A stretch of DNA of 64,000 bases. It comes from Neocallimastix lanati (nom. inval.) (lineage: Eukaryota; Neocallimastigomycota; Neocallimastigomycetes; Neocallimastigales; Neocallimastigaceae). Location: NCBI GenBank assembly GCA_016946835.1, contig JACVTC010000017.1:891001-955000 (forward strand), given 5' to 3'. The notes beneath the pieces are model-generated. The model was not told the DNA's origin. It ran no database searches and worked only from the letters and a program-made list of their open reading frames with translations. The translations under genes and the position numbers were made by a program. Below, piece after piece: positions 32,696 through 47,597 of this stretch; the first letter of the stretch is position 1; each line of letters begins with the position of its first letter.

Positions 32696-35600
32696 TAATA
32701 TTATTCATAAAATAATATAAATATTTGTATAAATGAATAATATTAATTATAATAATGTTAATAAAATTATAGAATAAAGCTATATATTTCTATTTGGAAC
32801 AATAACGAATAAGTTATAATATCTAAAAAAAAAAAAAAAAAAAAAAAAATAAATTGTATATATGAAGTATATTATTTTTGAAATAATAGTAATATTAAAT
32901 AAGATATAATTTATATATAGATAAATGAAAAAATATAAATTGAATAATTGTTAAATTTTTGAATAAAATTAAATGTTTTGTTTATATTATTATTTTTCAT
33001 ACTATTTTTAAATTTATTATATATTTTCATCATTTTTAGTTAAATAAAAATAAAAAAAAAAAAAATTAATAAATAAAAACAACAAACAAAACAGAACAAA
33101 AACAAAAACAAAATATACATATATATTCTTATATTTTGAATATATATTGATCATTATATTGTTATTGTAATAAAAATATTATTGTATTTATAATTATAAT
33201 AATATAATTAAAAACTATAAACTTTATATTTAAAATATGTATTTGCAATAATAATAATAGTAAAAACTTTACACTTATAATAATAATAAATAAAATAATA
33301 ATAATAATAATAAATAATAATAATAATAAATAAAATAATAATAATAATAATAATAATAAATAATAATAATAAATAAAATAATAATAATGTTAATAATAAT
33401 CGTTTTAAATTTATAATATTAATATTAATAATAATAAAAATTCTTTTGATTTATTAAACATTTTTATCATAAATTTTGAATTTAATTTCAAAAGAATTGA
33501 AAATTTTTATATATTAAATAAAATTTGATATAAAAGAATTTCAATCCCATTAAAGAAAAAAAATTTTATATATTATAAAATAAAATTTATTCATTATTAT
33601 ATGTAGTACAACATATTACAGGGTCCAATTAAATTCATTGTTCTATTTAATTTACAATGAATCATATCAGAATAATATTAAAAAAAAATATTAATATAAT
33701 TAAGAAAAAAAAAATAGAATATAAATAAATTTAAGAAATAATAAATATAAAAATTTTAATATGTTTAATATGTAAATAATAATTCTAAAAATAATTAATA
33801 AAAAAAGAAAAAAAAAAAAATATAATATATAAGACATTTTAAGAATATAACGTATATTAATATAGTTAATATTAATATAAAATATAATATATATTGTATA
33901 AAATAATATAATTTATTTTTTATCCCTTATAAAAACAAAAGTTTTAATACATAAATTTTATTATTGATAATATAAAAGATAAATAAATAAATAGTTTTGA
34001 TTTATTTTGTCATTTTTTTTTATTAAATTTATTTAATAATATTTTACTAATCTCACTTTTTTTATACCAAATTTAAATGGATGAATAATTGAATGGATAT
34101 AATAATTATTAATAAAAGAAAAATAATTAGAATAATCGAAATAATTAAATGATTGCTAATTAATTAATTAATTAATTAATAATATTACAATACTAATAAT
34201 TTTAATAATTGGTATCCAACATTAAAAGTACAAATTGAATAAACTAAAAGATAATATTCAATAGTTGAGACACATTTAAAGTACAGATCGAGTAAACTGA
34301 AAAATATATTCAATAGATGAGACACATTTAAAATACAAATCAAATAAATCAACATATAGATTAAATAAAGAAAAAGAAAAAGAAAATAAAAATAATTGCT
34401 AATATTATAATGAACTTTATATATATATATATATATAGAATCTATAGATTAAAATTATTTATTATTCTTTTTCTATTTTGCTAGAAGTGCTATTTTTTAT
34501 AATTAGAAAAGTTTTGTAGTATAATAATTATTCGGAAAACCATAGATAATAAAGTTTGATAACATTACCGTATTAAACCAAAAATAAATGCAAAAAAAAA
34601 AAAAAAAAAAAAAAACTTTTTTAGAATTTATGTTTTAGTGATTTTTAAAAAAATTTTATTTCAAATAATAAAAAATAAAATTTAAAAGAAATTTTCTAAA
34701 ATGTCAAATTAGTATAAAATAAATAAAATATAAGATTAATATATAAATTTATAAGCTATTAATTAATAATTAATTAATATTAATTTAATTTCTTAACAAT
34801 AATTCAATATTAATATTATTTCTATATTCCTTTATATTATAATATAATATTTTATTATAATTATTATATATTAATAAGAAATTGTATATTAACTAAATCA
34901 TAAATAAAAAAAAAATAAAAAAAAAAAAAAAATTTAATCTATATCATAGGTAAAAAAAAAAAAAAGTTAATAAAAACACTATCATTAATTGATGTTATAA
35001 TATATATATAATTAAAATTTTAATTTAATTTTATTTTTTATTAATTTTTTTTTTTTAATTGATGAAATTAAAAAATTAATTAAATTTAAATTAAAATGAG
35101 TTAATTTATTATTAATAGTGTAGAATAGATGTTTTTTATATTTAAATAAAAAAAAAAAGGTTTGTTTATTTATTCGACAAAAAACATTTTTGAATTGCAC
35201 TTTTTTTTTTTTTTTTTTTTTTTTTATTTTATTTTTATTATTATTATTTATTTATTATTATTATTATTTTTATTTTTATTTTTATTTTTTTTTTTTAATT
35301 CTAAAAGTAAAAATTCTATTATAATATTTTTAATAATACTAAAAAAAAAAGCGAAATGTACGAATTAGCCAAAAATTCAAAATAAAACAAATAAAACCAA
35401 TAACAAATATATAAAACCAACAACAAATATATATTTATATGTATTTATACATAATTAAAAAAAAAAAAGGCTGAAATAAAAAATAAATAAAAGTCGTTAT
35501 ATGTATTATTTAATATTTACATATAAACTAAATCATATATATAAATATTGAAAAAATATTTTTAATATTTAAATTTATTTGTACATTTCACTTCTTATTA

Positions 35601-35734
35601 TATATACTTTATAAAATATTTAATTTTAATATTTATTTTTTTTTTTTATTATATAATACTTATTTATTTAGTAAAAATAATTTTTTTTTTTTTTTATTAT
35701 TATTAAAAAAAAAAAAATAAAATAAAATAATAAA
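32696..35734. other. 3 kb intergenic DNA between family members A and B
   Basis: AT-rich and without a supported gene. AAT/AAAT microsatellite at 33285-33385, a three-unit minisatellite at 34221-34358, and long A and T runs (for example 34591-34615, 35202-35225). Confidence 0.65.
34221..34358 (+). repeat. Minisatellite, about three units of ~52 bp
   Basis: Units share TTGAGACACATTTAAAGTAC and GAATAAACTAAAA-like parts. The first unit is partial (34221-34254), followed by 34255-34307 and 34308-34358, with about 80-85% agreement by eye. Confidence 0.7.
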
Positions 35735-36107
35735 ATGAGTTACATTGATACATATACAGAAAAAAACTTTATTGATCCTAGGGAAGATAATACTTTATTT
35801 CAATGGATATTTAGTAAGGGTACTAATTATTCATGTTATAATGAATATTTAAGTACACTTAAAGATGAAGATTTAATTAATAATAGAATTGATGTCATAA
35901 GAACCATTATTTATTCAATACATACACCATTACAATTTACTTTTTTTTACTGGACACTATTGTTATTTATTTTACATAAATTTAATTTTAAGAAACCAGT
36001 AATGAAAATTGTTTTAATTCATTTTATATTACGGTATGTATATTAATAATATTATTTTAATAAAAAGTTCTAATAATATATAAGCATTAATTAATATATA
36101 TATTATA

Positions 36108-36138
<31 letters not shown>

Positions 36139-37249
36139 TAGTTCTACTGGTGATGTTTTAGATAAACTGGGCAATTTATGGTCATATTATTTTGCAAATC
36201 AATATAAAGAAATAAAAAATGGTGATGATACGATATATTTATGGGAAGGATGTCAATATAGATCATTTCAAACAGAAATGCATCCTATGAAATGGTTTGT
36301 AACAAGACAATTAGGGGTATTATTTTGGTTTACTGGTGAAATTGCAGCAGATTGGTATCCTTTAGTTCGTACAAGAGCTGTAGCAAGAGATCAAAAATCA
36401 ATAAGACTTGTTTATTGGGCTTGTGGAATTTTTAATATAACAAAAATTACAATTATTGTATATCATTGGTGTTTTAGTCCAGCAAAATTATATGATAAAA
36501 ATGGTGTATATAATAAGGAGTTGGTTAATGAATTTTATGTATATTATTGGATTATTCATTTACTTATTATATATGCTTCTGTTTTCTATGATGTTGCTGT
36601 ATTTCATGTCTTAAAAAAATGTGTTTTTAAGACGGTCAAGGTAAAATCGGGATTTTTAAAGAAATTTCAAACTATTTCTGAATATAGAATTTTTATTTCT
36701 GCTGGTATCAATATCATATTTTTGCCTATAGTATCAGTTACAATTGTGTTGAAGTTAATATATTATTATTATAAAGGTTACCATAATTTAAATTTTTCAT
36801 TTGATGAAATAAGGCAATCCATTGCTAATGTACAATATTTTATGATTTTTATTGATCAAATATTATTATTACGTTCTAAAAAAGAAGCAACAAAAAATAT
36901 GTCGATTAATGCACTTGCAAAATTGAATGGTAATTACTTTAATAATAAATCTTCCAGTAATTCAATATTCCAATATAATAGTGCAAAAAGTAATTTGCTA
37001 AATTATAATCCAGATGAATCTCAAAATGATCTTTTGAAATCTTATAATTCTAATCATCATGATTTTGAAAAATTCAGCCTTCATTCTGTAAATAATGATA
37101 ATAATTATAATGGTGGAAATTTTAATATGAATAATAATGATGATTATAATGATAAAAGTTTATCTTTTAGTTATAATTCAAACAAGACCTTGGGAAATTA
37201 TGATAATTATTACACTGGAGTAAAAAATGAATGGACTTATTTAAAATAA
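35735..37249 (+). CDS. Unrecognised multi-pass membrane protein, family member B (two exons)
   Basis: Exons 35735-36033 and 36142-37249 give 468 aa. The 108-bp intron starts GTATGT, ends ATATAG, and lies at the same Arg codon and phase as in member A. The N-terminus has LFQWIFSKGTNYSCYNEYL. The most conserved block is EMHPMKWFVTRQLG...GEIAADWYPLVRTRAVA at the start of exon 2. Helix-like stretches FFYWTLLLFIL, YWIIHLLIIYASVFYD and IIFLPIVSVTIVLKLIYYYY, and the closing FSFDEIRQSIANVQYFMIF, align with members A and C. The last 110 residues are Asn/Ser-rich and not alignable with the paralogues. Charged residues inside the GEI.ADWYP.RTR segment are invariant, which hints at a functional site rather than a plain helix. 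Function unknown. Confidence 0.85.
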
Positions 37250-37314
37250 ATTGAAATAAAATGGAATAAAATGATAATAAATAAAACAAAATGTAAAAAT
37301 TAATATAATTATTA

Positions 37315-37352
<38 letters not shown>

Positions 37353-37453
37353 CCCTTTACATTTATATATTTATTATAATAATTTATAAATTATAAAATT
37401 GTATAAAATTGTAATATTTATTTAAATTTATTTAAACAATATATTTAGAACAA

Positions 37454-37485
<32 letters not shown>

Positions 37486-37707
37486 TTAAACTATTTTAAA
37501 AATGTATATATATCTATTTTATATTATTTCTTATCATATCTCTGTATAAATAAAAATAAATAAATAAATAAAAAATTAAAAAGAAATATATTTAATATAT
37601 TAAAATAGGAATAAAAGTAAAAATGTAAGATTTAATTAAATAAAGCTAAGTTTTTGCTTTATCAAATATGAAAAATAAAAATATCTATTAAAAAAAAAAT
37701 AAAAATA

Positions 37708-37754
<47 letters not shown>

Positions 37755-37983
37755 AATCAACTGTTTTAAAATAATATTTGTTTTTTTTTTATTTTTTATT
37801 TTAATTATAGATATAATAATATATTATTAAGATTTATCTTTAGTTTAAAAATTTTAAAAATTTTAATTATATTAAATTTATATTATTTAGAAAATTAGGA
37901 TACAATAAAACAATATAAGAGAAATGTAATAAATTGTGTTAATATAAAAATGACTAATTAAGTATAATGAAATAATAATTTTA

Positions 37984-38037
<54 letters not shown>

Positions 38038-38204
38038 ATAATGAATAGATTATTGAAAATAAAAAAATATATATATATATATATATAATGATTATGGAAC
38101 TTTAAATTACAAATACATATTATATTAGAATGTTAAAACTTTATTTTGTAAATTTTATTTTAATATTTATTTATTTAATTAGTTATTTATTATAATTATT
38201 TTTA

Positions 38205-38295
<91 letters not shown>

Positions 38296-38319
38296 ATGAA
38301 TAAATAAATAAATGGTTAG
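37250..38319. other. AT-rich stretch with homopolymers and AAAT microsatellite
   Basis: T run 37317-37352, A run 37707-37751, T run 37989-38032, and an AAAT repeat of about 100 bp at 38206-38312. No gene. Confidence 0.65.
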
Positions 38320-38380
38320 AATATGTGCTAAGAGTCAGAAATTCATGCTTAATAATTATTCAAACTTTATTAATATATTA

Positions 38381-38555
38381 TGGGAGAGATGCAATTCTCC
38401 AAATTGCATTTCGCCAAGTGGAATATTGATACAAATAAATGAATAAATAAATGAATAAAAAATTAAAATAATCTTTTTAAACTTGTTTTTATTCAATAGT
38501 AATAATATTTAATTTTATTTATTTATTTATTTATTGGCTAAATGCTCCACTCCCA
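38381..38555. mobile_element. 175-bp MITE-like element with TIRs and TSD
   Basis: Ends TGGGAGAGATGC and TGCTCCACTCCCA are inverted, and TATATT stands directly outside on both sides (38374-38379, 38556-38561), a likely target duplication. Inside are TTGCATTTCGCCAAGTGG and AAATGAATAAATAA-rich sequence also found at 25195-25290. The flanking DNA has an uninterrupted relative at 59155-59245. No coding capacity, so it must be moved by another element's transposase. Confidence 0.75.
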
Positions 38556-38955
38556 TATATTTTGTGATAAAGAGTTACTAACACTTAATTATTCTAAATT
38601 TAATCCTTTTATACTATGATATTGTGGCTTATGCATTAATTATATTATATTTGAAGTTAAATTTTCATATAGTTCAGTTAATAAAATCTGTTTAAAATTT
38701 TATTTTTTTTTTTTTATATTATTATTTTATTATTTGTAAATTAATTTCGTTGTATTTGAAATGCAATTTATTCTTTGTTTAAATAATTTCAATATATTTT
38801 TAACAAGGCCGCAATTAGTATAAATAAGATAAATTTTGTCAAATATTTTAATCTTTGTAATTACCAAAAAAATCATTATTATATATTAATAAACTTTAAA
38901 TAATAAAATAAAAAATTGTTGGATAAGAGTGTTAATTCTATAAAAATTTTCTTCA
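38556..38955. other. AT-rich flank, no gene
   Basis: Nothing recognised between the small element and the first readable copia trace. Confidence 0.5.
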
Positions 38956-38959
38956 GATA

Positions 38960-39856
38960 TGTTACAAAAAAATTAGGTTGTAAGCGGAAGAGAAGGCCTC
39001 AATAAGGATAACTTCGAAGAATGAGAATTTCTTATTGGAAATATTCTTAAATCCAAGAAACTCCAAAAAAATTCATTAAAGAAGGACGAAATTGGTGAAC
39101 TTAAGAAGAAACTTGAGGACAGAAATAGAATTCAAAATAAAGGATACGAAAAATTCTCAAGGAACTTAAAAACCTTAAAGCCAGAAGTTGAAGATGCTGA
39201 AACAAAGGATGTTCTTGAATATACAATTATTTGTACTAATGTCTCAAAGAATACTCTTGAGTTTATTAAGAGACATGACACTTCTTTTTAAATTATAGAA
39301 AAAATTAAAAATATTTATATGGAAAGAAGAAATCTTCTTTTATTCAATATTGGATGAAAAAATTTTAATTTGCCAAAAGGCCAAGAATCTTTCAGCTTAT
39401 AAGGATCATCATAAATCAAATTAAAGTAATGTTTGATATAATGATAAGAAATAATGCAAACCTTGGAGATTGGGAAAAAAAAAATTCTAAGTAATATATT
39501 TATCTTTTCCTAAAATTTTTAAAAAAATCAAATTCATCCTGATGGAACAGATTTTTCTTGATGAATTCATGACAGAAGCATCCAATAAAATTAATTTTAA
39601 AAATTTATCTTTACAGTACTATAGATTATAGTAAAAATTTTAGGAACAACGATGACCTAATGGATTTAGATCTTTTTGAAAAGGATCAATTCTAAAATTG
39701 TTTTTTTTTTAAAATCCAACGGTCATTCGATTAAAAGTTCTAATTATTGTCACATTTGCAAAGTAAAATGGACATTCCAACGACAATTGTATTTCTAATG
39801 GATTAAGTAAGAAAACTCAAAATCAATCAAATAAAGGTGAAAATAAGTCATCTGAT

Positions 39857-39897
<41 letters not shown>

Positions 39898-41354
39898 AAA
39901 TCAAGAAAGTCTAAAAGAAATAATAAATAATAATAAAAAAACTAAGGGAAATCTCTCAACAATATAGAATATGAAGAAAATTCATCTAATTAAGAAATAT
40001 TTCTTTTGAAGAGCTCAAAGCTATATATAATAAAAGTTTTAACAGCATCGAAATCTTCATGAAAATTAAACAGAGTCTTATATATTATCAGTTAATGACC
40101 AACTAGATGATAAAACAGTATGGACTTTTGATTCATGCGCTTCTGGGCACATTACTAACAATAAAGGTATTCTTTCTAACTTTAAAGAAGAAAATCTGAC
40201 ATTAAAATTTGAAAACAACTCTTTCTGTAAGTTTGAAGATAATGGCATATTTGAGGGGAGCATAAATGGTTTTGACATCAAATTTAGAAAACGTCTTATA
40301 CTCAAAAGATGTCAATAAAAATCTATTAAATGGAATTAAATATACAAAAAATGATATGAAGTGTGATCTAAAATCTAGAAAAAGTATAAAGTCTATCTTA
40401 TATTAAAATTAAAAAAAAAAAAAAATAAAAATAAAAACTCTATTAATATTGGAACATTTGAAGCAAATAATAACAATACTATTCATATTCCTATCGTGAA
40501 TAAGAACAAAAATAAAGTTTTTATGAATACTATTTCAGAGGAAGAATAAATGAACAATCAAAATTACTATGTCAAAGAAGACTCGGCCATTTTTACCACG
40601 AGAATCTAAAGAAATACCTCAATATCTATGATATAAAAACTCCAAAATGTCCAGATTGCAAAATTGAAAAATTAAAAATTCGTAAAACCACATAATAAAG
40701 AAACACCATATGCTACTCTTCCTATTGAAGAAATATACTCTGATGCTCTAGGACCTCTACATAAGCCGTTCAATGGAAAAAGGTATATTCATACTTTTAT
40801 TGATGAATTTACAAGATAGGACTGGACATTCTTCTTAGAGAATAAATCTGATATTCAAAGAATAATTATTATTAATATTTTTTTTTTCTTTTTTTTAACT
40901 TATTTAAACAATAAATTTATGAAAAAAATAAAATCTTCCCATTCTGATCATGGTTCAGAATATGATAATAAGAAAGTCGTAAAACTACTTCAAAGAAAAC
41001 GGAATTATAAAAGCATTTTCTTCTTCATAAAATAAAGGAATAACAGAACGTATCAATTTATACATTTATTAATTGCGCTAAAACTTTACTTTAATGGAGT
41101 AAAATGCCAACATATTTTTGGGCTTATGCTGTAAAATACGCAACATTATTATACAACATAACGCACCCATAAAAGAATTAACAATAAATAAGATTTCAAA
41201 TAAAATTTATTATCATAAAAAGGTTGACTTAATATATTAAGTTAACTTATGCAATTAACTAGCTATTTTGCAACTAATATATATATATATGTTAAAACTA
41301 TACTGATTATATATAAAAAGTTAAAATACATAAAAGTATTTTGATTGGGTTGCA

Positions 41355-41388
<34 letters not shown>

Positions 41389-42640
41389 TCAAAATAAAAA
41401 TAAATTTAAAAGTAACGCTATCAAAGGTACTTTTGTTGGTTTTTAATTTAAAATCAAATTGTAATATGATTATGGACAACAAAGAATTTAACATTCATTT
41501 AGTTAGAGGAGCTGTTTTTGATGAATAAACGCCTTCTGAATGAAAGTACCTACTCAAAGTTACTAACAAATATTTTCAACAATGATAATTTTTTTTTTGT
41601 AACATCAATTATTAATAGATTATTCAAAAAATTTCCTTGATTTTGATATCCCTGGCTATAATGAATTAGCACCTGAAAATATTAGGAAGAACCCCTTTTT
41701 AATAATATTCCAATATCAATGAAAGAAATGAATTCAAATAATAAATCTACCAGTATATCAGATGAGCCTAACGATTCAGTCAAACGGTTTATTAAACCCG
41801 AACCTAAAGGAAAAGAATTTTGAATTGACACTGAATGTATTGAGAATGTTAGTAATGATAAGTCTGTAAATAATAAGGATAAAGATTCTACCAGTAAAGT
41901 AAATAACAGCACACAAAATAATAATTTTGATAACTCGGCTGTTAAATTCGCATCTGATCTTCAATCTATCAGTGTATCAATTAATGAAAATAATAATTCT
42001 AATTCTATTTCGAATAATCCCTTTTTTAGTGTACTAGCAACTATTCAATTATCAAAAGTAATAATAATAAGCCTTTCGATAAGACAACTTATAAAAGTGC
42101 AGTAGGATTACTAATCTACCTTTCTAGATGAACTAGGCAAGACATTTCATTTGCTATTAACAAAGTATCAAGATGTGATGAATATTGGAAAACGACAATA
42201 AATAATCTAAAATATTTTAATTTAGCTAAAAATTATAAAATCACATAAAAAGGATAGGGGGAATCTGTAACTTAATATTGACTTCGATTTTCAGGTGACT
42301 CAACAGACAGAAAATCTACTTTTGGATATATATATATATAGTACTAATGGAAAATTACCCCATTCATTGGCAATTTAAAAAGCAATCAGTAGTTGTTCAC
42401 ATCAACTGGCTGAAGCAGAATAAATTGCAATGTCAGAAAGTATTAAAAAAAAAAGTATTAAATATTGAAAATGTTATAAGTGAATTTTTTAACTACAATA
42501 AACCAATAAAAATTTTCACCGATAATTTAGTTAAGTAAAACTACTATTGAAAAAGGAGAACTTAATCAATAAATAAAGACATATTGATATAAAATTTCAT
42601 TTTAATAAAGATAATGTAAATATAAAAGATAAAAAAGTTA
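38960..42640 (+). pseudogene. Decayed Ty1/copia-type polyprotein (copia 1)
   Basis: Domains appear in copia order with many stops and shifts. Gag-like helical sequence (KLEDRNRIQNKGYEKFSRNL, about 39085-39300) is followed by a zinc knuckle CHICKVK..GHSNDNC (about 39752-39795, broken by a one-base change). Protease shows TFDSCASGHITN (about 40117-40160); the usual DSGAS reads DSCAS. The GAG-pre-integrase HHCC region has RLGHFYHENL and CPDC (about 40590-40680). The integrase core shows YSDALGPL, FIDEFTR and SDHGSEYDN. After an Asn/Ser-rich linker (41680-42050) come YKSAVGLLIYL, GDSTDRKSTFGY, LAEAE, FTDN and HIDIKFHF of the RNase H end. A recognisable RT core (YVDD region) was not found, so it is probably deleted. 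The end dissolves into an ATT run at 42640. No LTRs seen. Confidence 0.75.
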
Positions 42641-42894
42641 TATTATTATTATTATTGTTATTTTTTTTTTTTTTGAAAAATATATAGGAAAAAAAAAAAA
42701 GAAAATTATTTAACAAAAAAATATGATTCAAATTAAAAAAAAAAAAAATTGTTATAAACATGAACAAAAATATATAAATAAAAGAATTATGAAAAAAAAA
42801 AATTTATAAACTATATAAATAGAAATTATGACCTTAAAAAAATAATAATAATAGAAAGATATAAACATAAAATATTAAATTATATTTAATTTTA

Positions 42895-43326
<432 letters not shown>

Positions 43327-43742
43327 GAAAGATATAATTATAAAATATTTAATCAAGTTTAATTTTAAACAACAAAAAAAAAAAAAAAAAAAAAAATAAA
43401 AATCGAAAGATATTAATAGAAAATAAAGAGATAATATAAATCGAATGTATAAAAAAGTAATTAAATAATAATAAATTTATAATTGAAATATAAATATATA
43501 CATGTAATAAATTATAATATAGTAATAATATAAAAAAAAAAAAAAAAATAAAAAAAATAAAAAAATTTAAAAAATAATTATAATTTTATAAATAAAACAT
43601 AAATAAAAACTTGTCATTATTTATTATCAGTAATATTACATATACCAAAGAATTTAAATAATATTCCCATAAATTATTTTTATTATTTTTATTTTATTTT
43701 ATTTTATTTTATTTAAATTATTAATAACATTATATAACAAAA

Positions 43743-44726
43743 ATGATATCATATAATGAACCTCATTTTGTTGAGGACCGAGAAAGTATTTCTCTTTTTC
43801 AATGAATATCAAGTTAAGGGAACCAATTTTTTACTTGTTATAATGAATATTTAGATAAACAAGGAGATAACGATAAAATTAATAATTTCATCAATATTAT
43901 AAGAATATTAATTTATGCGTTTAATAATACCAGTTCAATTTTTTTTTTCTCCTTTATTGGACATTATTACTTTTTATATTCCATAAATTTTAATTTTAAT
44001 AATCCTATAATGAAAATATTTCTGGCTCATTTTATATTACTGTAAATATTATATATTTAGAAATATTTATTTTTTTTATATACTTTAAATATATTCGAGA
44101 AGAAATAAAAAAATACTACAATAAAAAAATAATTAAAACTCATAAAAAAAAAAATTAATTATATTTATTATTATTATTTTTTTTTTTTTTTTACAGAAAT
44201 AAAAATAAAATGAAAATTAGTACTTTAGGTGTCATTTTTAACGAATTTGAAAAATTTAATGAATTATTATTTTGGTAATGTTATTGAACAAGATGATAAT
44301 TTGTAATTTAATGTTTAAATGTCAATATGACTGTCCTTCTCCTACAATGAATCCACTACGACGAGTTTTTAGCACAACAAATTTGATGTGCCTTGTGATC
44401 TTTTGTTGAAATTGTATCCTATTGGTATCCATTGCTTCGAACGAAAACAATGGTAAGGAATAAAATATTTATATTATATTGTTTATATTGTTTGTAGTGT
44501 ATTCAATACAACAAAAAATATTATTATTTCTATATTATTTTACTCTCAGTCCTTAGGAATTGTATAAAAAAGGATGGAATATACAATAAAAATCGCGTAG
44601 ATCTATTCTTTTTTTGCTTATTGGTTAGTACAACTATCAATAATTTATTCTTTTTGTTCTTTATGATGAGCAGTATATTTAGGTTTAAAAGAAAAAAAAC
44701 TTTCAGAAATGGGAAATTCATATTAT

Positions 44727-44735
<9 letters not shown>
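43743..44735 (+). pseudogene. Pseudogene of the membrane-protein family (member psi)
   Basis: ATG at 43743 starts an N-terminus like member B (MISYNEPHFVEDRES) but a TGA follows LFQ within 25 codons. Later traces are FTCYNEYLDK, NNFINIIRILIYAF, PIMKIFLAHFILL ending at a donor-like GTAAAT (44042), then after a TTTTACAG-like acceptor STLGVIF. Further on come EIVSYWYPLLRTKTMVR, CVFNTTKNIIISIL, AYWLVQLSIIYS and VYLGLK, in changing frames. The order equals that of the intact genes, so this is a dead tandem copy and not a transposed piece. It breaks off at a T run near 44731-44758. It keeps the intron position, so it arose by DNA duplication. Confidence 0.8.
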
Positions 44736-44761
<26 letters not shown>

Positions 44762-45356
44762 AATATATATATGATAGATGTATAATTATTACTATTTTGT
44801 TTTTATATTTTATTATATTATTTATAATTAATATGAAATTATATATATAATATATAATATATAATATATAATATATATTATTTTTAAATATTTAGCTTTG
44901 AATTAAAAAACTATTTTGATTTTTATGTAAAATTAGTACTAATTATATTTATTTTAATAGTATGTACCACTTCATATATTTATTATTATATACTTTATTT
45001 CTTGATATAAATATTTATAATTATATATTTTATTTTCTTGATATAGTTTATTATTTTTATTTGTAATAAAGTTATATTAAATATATTTATATTACTACTA
45101 TTATAGTTAATTATAATTTTTATAATATAATAAATTATAATAGTAATTTTTAAATATATTTAATATGAGGAGGTATAATGAAATTTTTATTTTAATTAAA
45201 TATTTATGAAATATATTAGTTTCTCTTTAAATTAAATTAAAAATTATGTTTAATAAATCACTATAATAAATTTGATAAAATTTAATTCATTTTTAATAAA
45301 AATGGGAAAAAAGGAAAATTAAATTATCATTTCTTTTAATATTTTAATATTCATTA

Positions 45357-45394
<38 letters not shown>

Positions 45395-46073
45395 CTTTTT
45401 TTTATTTTATTTTCTTTATTTTATTTTATTTTTTTTCTTTTTATTTTATTTCTACATGTTTGAAATTAAACAAATTTAAATAAAATAAAATCAAAAAATA
45501 AGAAAATAAAAAAGTATTAATTATTATAACAATATTATTTGTTTCACATATTTTATTTAATAATAAGATTTTTAATAAAGAATAATTATATGAACATTAT
45601 AAATAATTAAAAAAAAATTTTATTGAAAAAATTACTAAATTGAAAAAAATATTTTAATAAAATATTAAATTATATCATTGTATTTATATAATATCTTATT
45701 TTTTTATTTTTATTTTTATTTTTATTTTTATTATTTTTATTATTATTATTATTCTTTTTTTTAATATGAAATAAAATTTATGTAAAAATTAAATATAAAT
45801 ATTTATTCCGAAAATATTAAATTATACATGTGTGTCAGTTATTTTATTCATGCAAGATAAATTCTAAATAGAAATTAACGGCTTCCTTTAATTATAAAAT
45901 TCTATTTACTAATTTAAGTGCATATAAAAATTCAAAATGGAAATAAACGGCTTTCTTTAAAAGTTTTACATTATAATTAAATAGTACTATAAATATTAAC
46001 ATTTATATATCAATTATTTTACAATAAATATATATAAATAATTATTAAAATTATAATTTTATGTATGTATATT

Positions 46074-46119
46074 ATTTCATAGCTAACATGTCTTCTTAAG
46101 ATAATGCTAGCTATGAAAT
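46074..46119. repeat. 46-bp hairpin
   Basis: Arms ATTTCATAGCTAACAT and ATGCTAGCTATGAAAT are inverted complements with one mismatch, around a 14-base loop (GTCTTCTTAAGATA). Confidence 0.8.
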
Positions 46120-46315
46120 ATAAGATTTTTGACCATCTTCTACTATAGTCATTAATAATAAATAAAACTAAAAAAAAAAAAAAAAAAAAATATAAAATAT
46201 AATTTATAACATATTATATTAATTTATATAATTTAAAATTGTATTAAATTTTACATTTTAATAAAATAGTAGTGAATATACTTTTTTTCCTTTTAAAGAA
46301 ATTATAATCTATAAT

Positions 46316-46350
<35 letters not shown>

Positions 46351-46892
46351 ATAAAGATGTTATATAGTTTGATTCATTTTAATGCACCATTTATATCGTT
46401 TGATTCATTCTAATATTTTATACCATTACTTTACTTATTTATAAAAATATATATATTCAGGAATTATCGATTCATCAATTATATTAATATATGAAATTTC
46501 TTATCCAAATATTTTCAATGATATATTATTTTTATTTCTTTTTTTTATTATTATGAAATAATTTATAAATGGATTAATACATTTTTATTATTTTATTAAC
46601 TCTTTATTAATTCTTTTTTAATTCCTTAATTATACTTTTTTTACTTTTTCATTTATTAATTTATTATAGATTATTGTTTAAATAAATGCTTTTTCTTGAG
46701 ATAATAATATTTTAGGAATATTATTATTAACAAATGACATTATTGTTATATATACGGAAATTTTATATTTTATTTCACTTTTAGAAAAAAAAAAAATAAA
46801 TTAAGAAAAAAAAATAATTAATAAGAAGTTGATATATATATATATATATTTTATTAAATTCTAATGGAACTGAATTTGAATAATAATTAATA

Positions 46893-47032
46893 TTTATATT
46901 AATAATAGGATTATGGAAATTTTTTTTTTAAAAAATATTTCATTTTATTATTTTAATTATTGTTCTTAAATTTAATTTTTATTATAAATAATATGTATTT
47001 TAAATATTATTCCAATCTAATCAAACAAGTTT

Positions 47033-47117
<85 letters not shown>

Positions 47118-47299
47118 GAGGTAATTCATAAATTATTTATTTATATATTAATTATGATTTTATATTAATAATAGGTTTGTGGAAATTTTTTTTTTATAAA
47201 ATTTTTCATTTTATTACTTTAATTATTGTTCTTAAATTTAATTTTTTATTATAAATAATATGTATTTTAAATATTATTCCAATATATTCAAACAAGTTT

Positions 47300-47351
<52 letters not shown>

Positions 47352-47597
47352 GATCATAAATTATTTATTTATATATTAATTATAATTTTATATTAATAAT
47401 AGATTTATGGAAAATTTTTTTTTATAAAATTTTTCATTATATTATTTTAATTATTGCTTTTAAATTTAATTTTTATTATAAATATTATGTATTTTAAATA
47501 TTATTTCAATATATTCAAACAAGTTAATAATAATAATAATAATAATAAAAATGAAAAGAGGTAATTCATAAATTATTTATTTATATATTAATTATGA
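46893..47597 (+). repeat. Three tandem units of 210-265 bp with AAT tracts
   Basis: Units start with TTTATATTAATAATAG at about 46893, 47158 and 47387. Each runs through TATGTATTTTAAATATTATT and CAAACAAGTT, then an AAT microsatellite of shrinking length (about 85, 52 and 25 bp), then ATAAATTATTTATTTATATA. Sequence between units differs by a few percent. Confidence 0.85.
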
